Shown here piece by piece: positions 5,207-6,367 of a stretch of DNA of 6,367 nt. Origin of the DNA: Nitrospirota bacterium (GTDB lineage Bacteria > Nitrospirota > Thermodesulfovibrionia > Thermodesulfovibrionales > JdFR-85); NCBI GenBank assembly GCA_013151785.1, contig JAADHP010000042.1, positions 1-6,367 of the forward strand. Direction: 5' to 3'. Position 1 is the first letter of the stretch. Every line of letters starts with the position of its first letter. The notes beneath the pieces were generated by a model. The model had not been told where the DNA came from, searched no databases, and saw nothing but the letters and a program-made list of their open reading frames with translations. Made by a program: the position numbers and the translations under genes.

Positions 5207-6086
5207 ATTCACGAATGAATCAGAGGCAGCGCTCCACTCAATAGAGGAAGTGCTTTATACCTCGCAGACACAGTACCAGAGGCTTGAGATATTTAGACTT
5301 GGCAAGTACGGAAAGGCCCTGGTACTTGATGGAAAGATGCAGTCTGCCCAGAGTGATGAGTTTATCTATCATGAATCCCTTGTTCATCCTGCATTGATTA
5401 CCCATGGAGAGCCCAGAAAGGTTCTCATTGCTGGTGGAGGGGAAGGCGCCACAATCAGAGAAGTGCTGCGATATCCTACTATCGAGTCTGTGACGATGGT
5501 TGATCTTGATGAAGAGGTGGTTGAGGCCTGTAAGAGACTGTTACCTGAATGGCATGAAGATACCTTTGATGACCCCCGGGTAGAGGTTGTCTACGAGGAT
5601 GCAAGGGCCTTTATAGAAAATTCCACAGTTCCCTATGACATTATTATTCTTGACCTTCCGGAACCCATGGAGGAGGGGCCTGCTATAATGCTTTATACTG
5701 AGGAGTTTTATAAGAATGTATATAAACACCTGAGTGCAGAGGGCATTATGGTTACCCAGGCCACAACCATTGCACCCCACAACCTGAACTCCTATAGGAT
5801 CATATTCAATACCATATCTCAGGTCTTTCCAGTTGTTAGGGGATACTATACATTTGTGCCTTCTTTTTATACACCATGGGGTTTTGTTCTTGCATCAAAG
5901 GCATCTGATCCAAAGTCACTGACCTATGATGAACTGAGGGAAAGAATATCAAGGCTTAATGCCTCTCTTGGATTTTATAATGAGGAAACCCATCACGGAA
6001 TGTTTGCCCTGCCAGATTATCTCAAGAAGGCACTTGATGAAGAGAAAAGGGTAAACAGAGACTCATCTCCCATATCCTTTTATTAA
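5181..6086 (+). CDS. speE: Aminopropyltransferase, thermospermine synthase-like (spermidine synthase family)
   Basis: This 301-residue enzyme should transfer aminopropyl groups from the SpeD product to an amine acceptor. Start: ATG at 5181 (AAGGT at 5171-5175), overlapping speD by 26 bp; the adjacent GTG at 5178 is an alternative. Visible motifs are LVLDGKMQSAQSDEFIYHE (47-65), the donor-binding loop AGGGEGATIREVL (84-96), VDLDEEVVEAC (107-117), YEDARAF (138-144), DLPEP (158-162) with GPA and LYTEEFY, then VTQA and VPSFYTPWGFVLAS. DGKMQS, GGGEG and VPSF are features of the ACL5/thermospermine-synthase branch rather than classical SpeE. The first catalytic Asp of the DxxD motif is present (D158) but the second is Glu (E161). 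The product may be thermospermine, spermidine or another long or branched polyamine; sequence alone cannot decide. Confidence 0.9.
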   Translation: MLNSRWFLEFTNESEAALHSIEEVLYTSQTQYQRLEIFRLGKYGKALVLDGKMQSAQSDEFIYHESLVHPALITHGEPRKVLIAGGGEGATIREVLRYPTIESVTMVDLDEEVVEACKRLLPEWHEDTFDDPRVEVVYEDARAFIENSTVPYDIIILDLPEPMEEGPAIMLYTEEFYKNVYKHLSAEGIMVTQATTIAPHNLNSYRIIFNTISQVFPVVRGYYTFVPSFYTPWGFVLASKASDPKSLTYDELRERISRLNASLGFYNEETHHGMFALPDYLKKALDEEKRVNRDSSPISFY

Positions 6087-6177
6087 TACTACCCCCCATT
6101 GCTATCCAAAAAGATTTACCCAAATCCAGCGATAAAGTTATAGCAGTGGTGTGGTAGAGTCTTACACATCCCATACA

Positions 6178-6210
6178 CCCCAGAAAATCTTCCGATTTTC
6201 TGGGGACCCC
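6178..6210 (+). repeat. Nested short palindrome 1 in element copy 3
   Basis: CCCCAGAAAATC (6178-6189) and GATTTTCTGGGG (6194-6205) form a perfect 12-bp stem with loop TTCC, followed by ACCCC. It interrupts the 5' spacer of the family 1 element between TTACACATC and TCATTCTC. Confidence 0.75.
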
Positions 6211-6239
6211 TCATTCTCAGCGGACATCCAAGGCCTCTG

Positions 6240-6270
6240 CCCCAAAAAGTCTACGACTTTTCGGGGACCC
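6240..6270 (+). repeat. Nested short palindrome 2 in element copy 3
   Basis: CCCCAAAAAGTC (6240-6251) and GACTTTTCGGGG (6255-6266) pair at 11 of 12 positions with loop TAC and are followed by ACCCC (the last C also starts CCGCT). It sits in the loop of hairpin A, between AGCGGACATCC and CCGCT. Confidence 0.75.
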
Positions 6271-6296
6271 CGCTTCCGAGGGAATTTTGCAATTCC

Positions 6297-6326
6297 GGGG
6301 TCCCCAAAAATCCCTGATTTTTGGGG
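6297..6326 (-). repeat. Nested short palindrome 3 in element copy 3 (opposite orientation)
   Basis: CCCCAAAAATC (6302-6312) and GATTTTTGGGG (6316-6326) form a perfect 11-bp stem with loop CCT. The GGGGT at 6297-6301 precedes it, whereas ACCCC follows palindromes 1 and 2, so this unit is inserted in reverse. It disrupts hairpin B of the family 1 element. Confidence 0.75.
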
Positions 6327-6367
6327 CTGTCCCCCTCCTGGTGAATCTTATGCAAAATTCAAAACCG

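Larger units (their letters stand above)
6142..6367 (+). mobile_element. Family 1 structured repeat element, copy 3, enlarged and cut by window end
   Basis: The left terminal repeat AGCAGTGGTGTGGTAGAGTC (6142-6161) differs from copy 1 at one base. TTACACATC, TCATTCTC, AGCGG...CCGCT (hairpin A arms), TCC-GAG, GGAATTTTGC, CTCCTGG, GAATCTTATGCAAAATTC and AAAACCG follow in the copy 1 order. Three extra palindromic segments are inserted between them, so the visible part is already 226 bp instead of about 112. The right terminal repeat, expected within about 25 bp, lies beyond the window. An ATCCAGCGATAAA flank before it (6124-6136) is shared with copy 1. It begins 55 bp after the speE stop. Confidence 0.82.

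Noticed and set aside
6178..6326. CRISPR array
   Set aside because: The three palindromic units are unequal, irregularly spaced, in mixed orientation and inserted in conserved element sequence, and no cas gene is present.
1014..6367. Integron attC sites or IS200/IS605-type ends
   Set aside because: Perfect terminal inverted repeats, no integrase or Y1 transposase gene, and no gene-cassette arrangement argue against both.

Overview
The window is a compact piece of bacterial chromosome with moderate GC, short gaps, Shine-Dalgarno sites and sigma70-type promoters. It carries six protein genes that look intact, one frameshifted gene, and an unusually dense set of structured intergenic repeats. 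The gene mix (bacteriohemerythrin, nitroreductase, bacterial-type SpeD and a thermospermine-synthase-like aminopropyltransferase) suggests an uncultured anaerobic or microaerophilic, perhaps thermophilic lineage such as Nitrospirota or a deltaproteobacterial relative. That placement is a guess; nothing in the window fixes the taxonomy.

Layout. 1-357: gap with a repeat (family 2, copy A) and a palindromic TTTCAAT/ATTGAAA cluster. 358-948 (+): nitroreductase. 949-1213: gap with a 136-bp terminal-inverted-repeat element (family 1, copy 1). 1214-3846 (-): an apparent operon, transcribed right to left, of an exported two-SH3b protein, a sugar-type ABC solute-binding lipoprotein and a canonical spermidine synthase broken by a 5-bp tandem duplication in its nucleotide-binding motif. 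3847-4259: divergent gap with family 2 copy B and family 1 copy 2 side by side, then a consensus sigma70 promoter. 4260-4670 (+): bacteriohemerythrin. 4799-6086 (+): a translationally coupled speD-speE pair for polyamine synthesis. 6087-6367: family 1 copy 3, enlarged by three nested short palindromes and cut by the window end.

How the genes fit together. SpeD makes decarboxylated S-adenosylmethionine, and the overlapping speE encodes an aminopropyltransferase of the ACL5/thermospermine-synthase type (DGKMQS, GGGEG, VPSF). The broken copy is a different, classical spermidine-synthase type (GGGDGG, DSTD). The window therefore holds two unlike aminopropyltransferases, one apparently dead. The solute-binding protein has no permease or ATPase nearby.

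The most unusual content is the repeats. Four of the five gaps longer than 100 bp hold one. Within each family, some stretches are nearly identical between copies, while certain stems differ completely in sequence yet remain self-complementary in each copy. That covariation pattern suggests a conserved folded DNA or RNA structure. I do not recognise either family.
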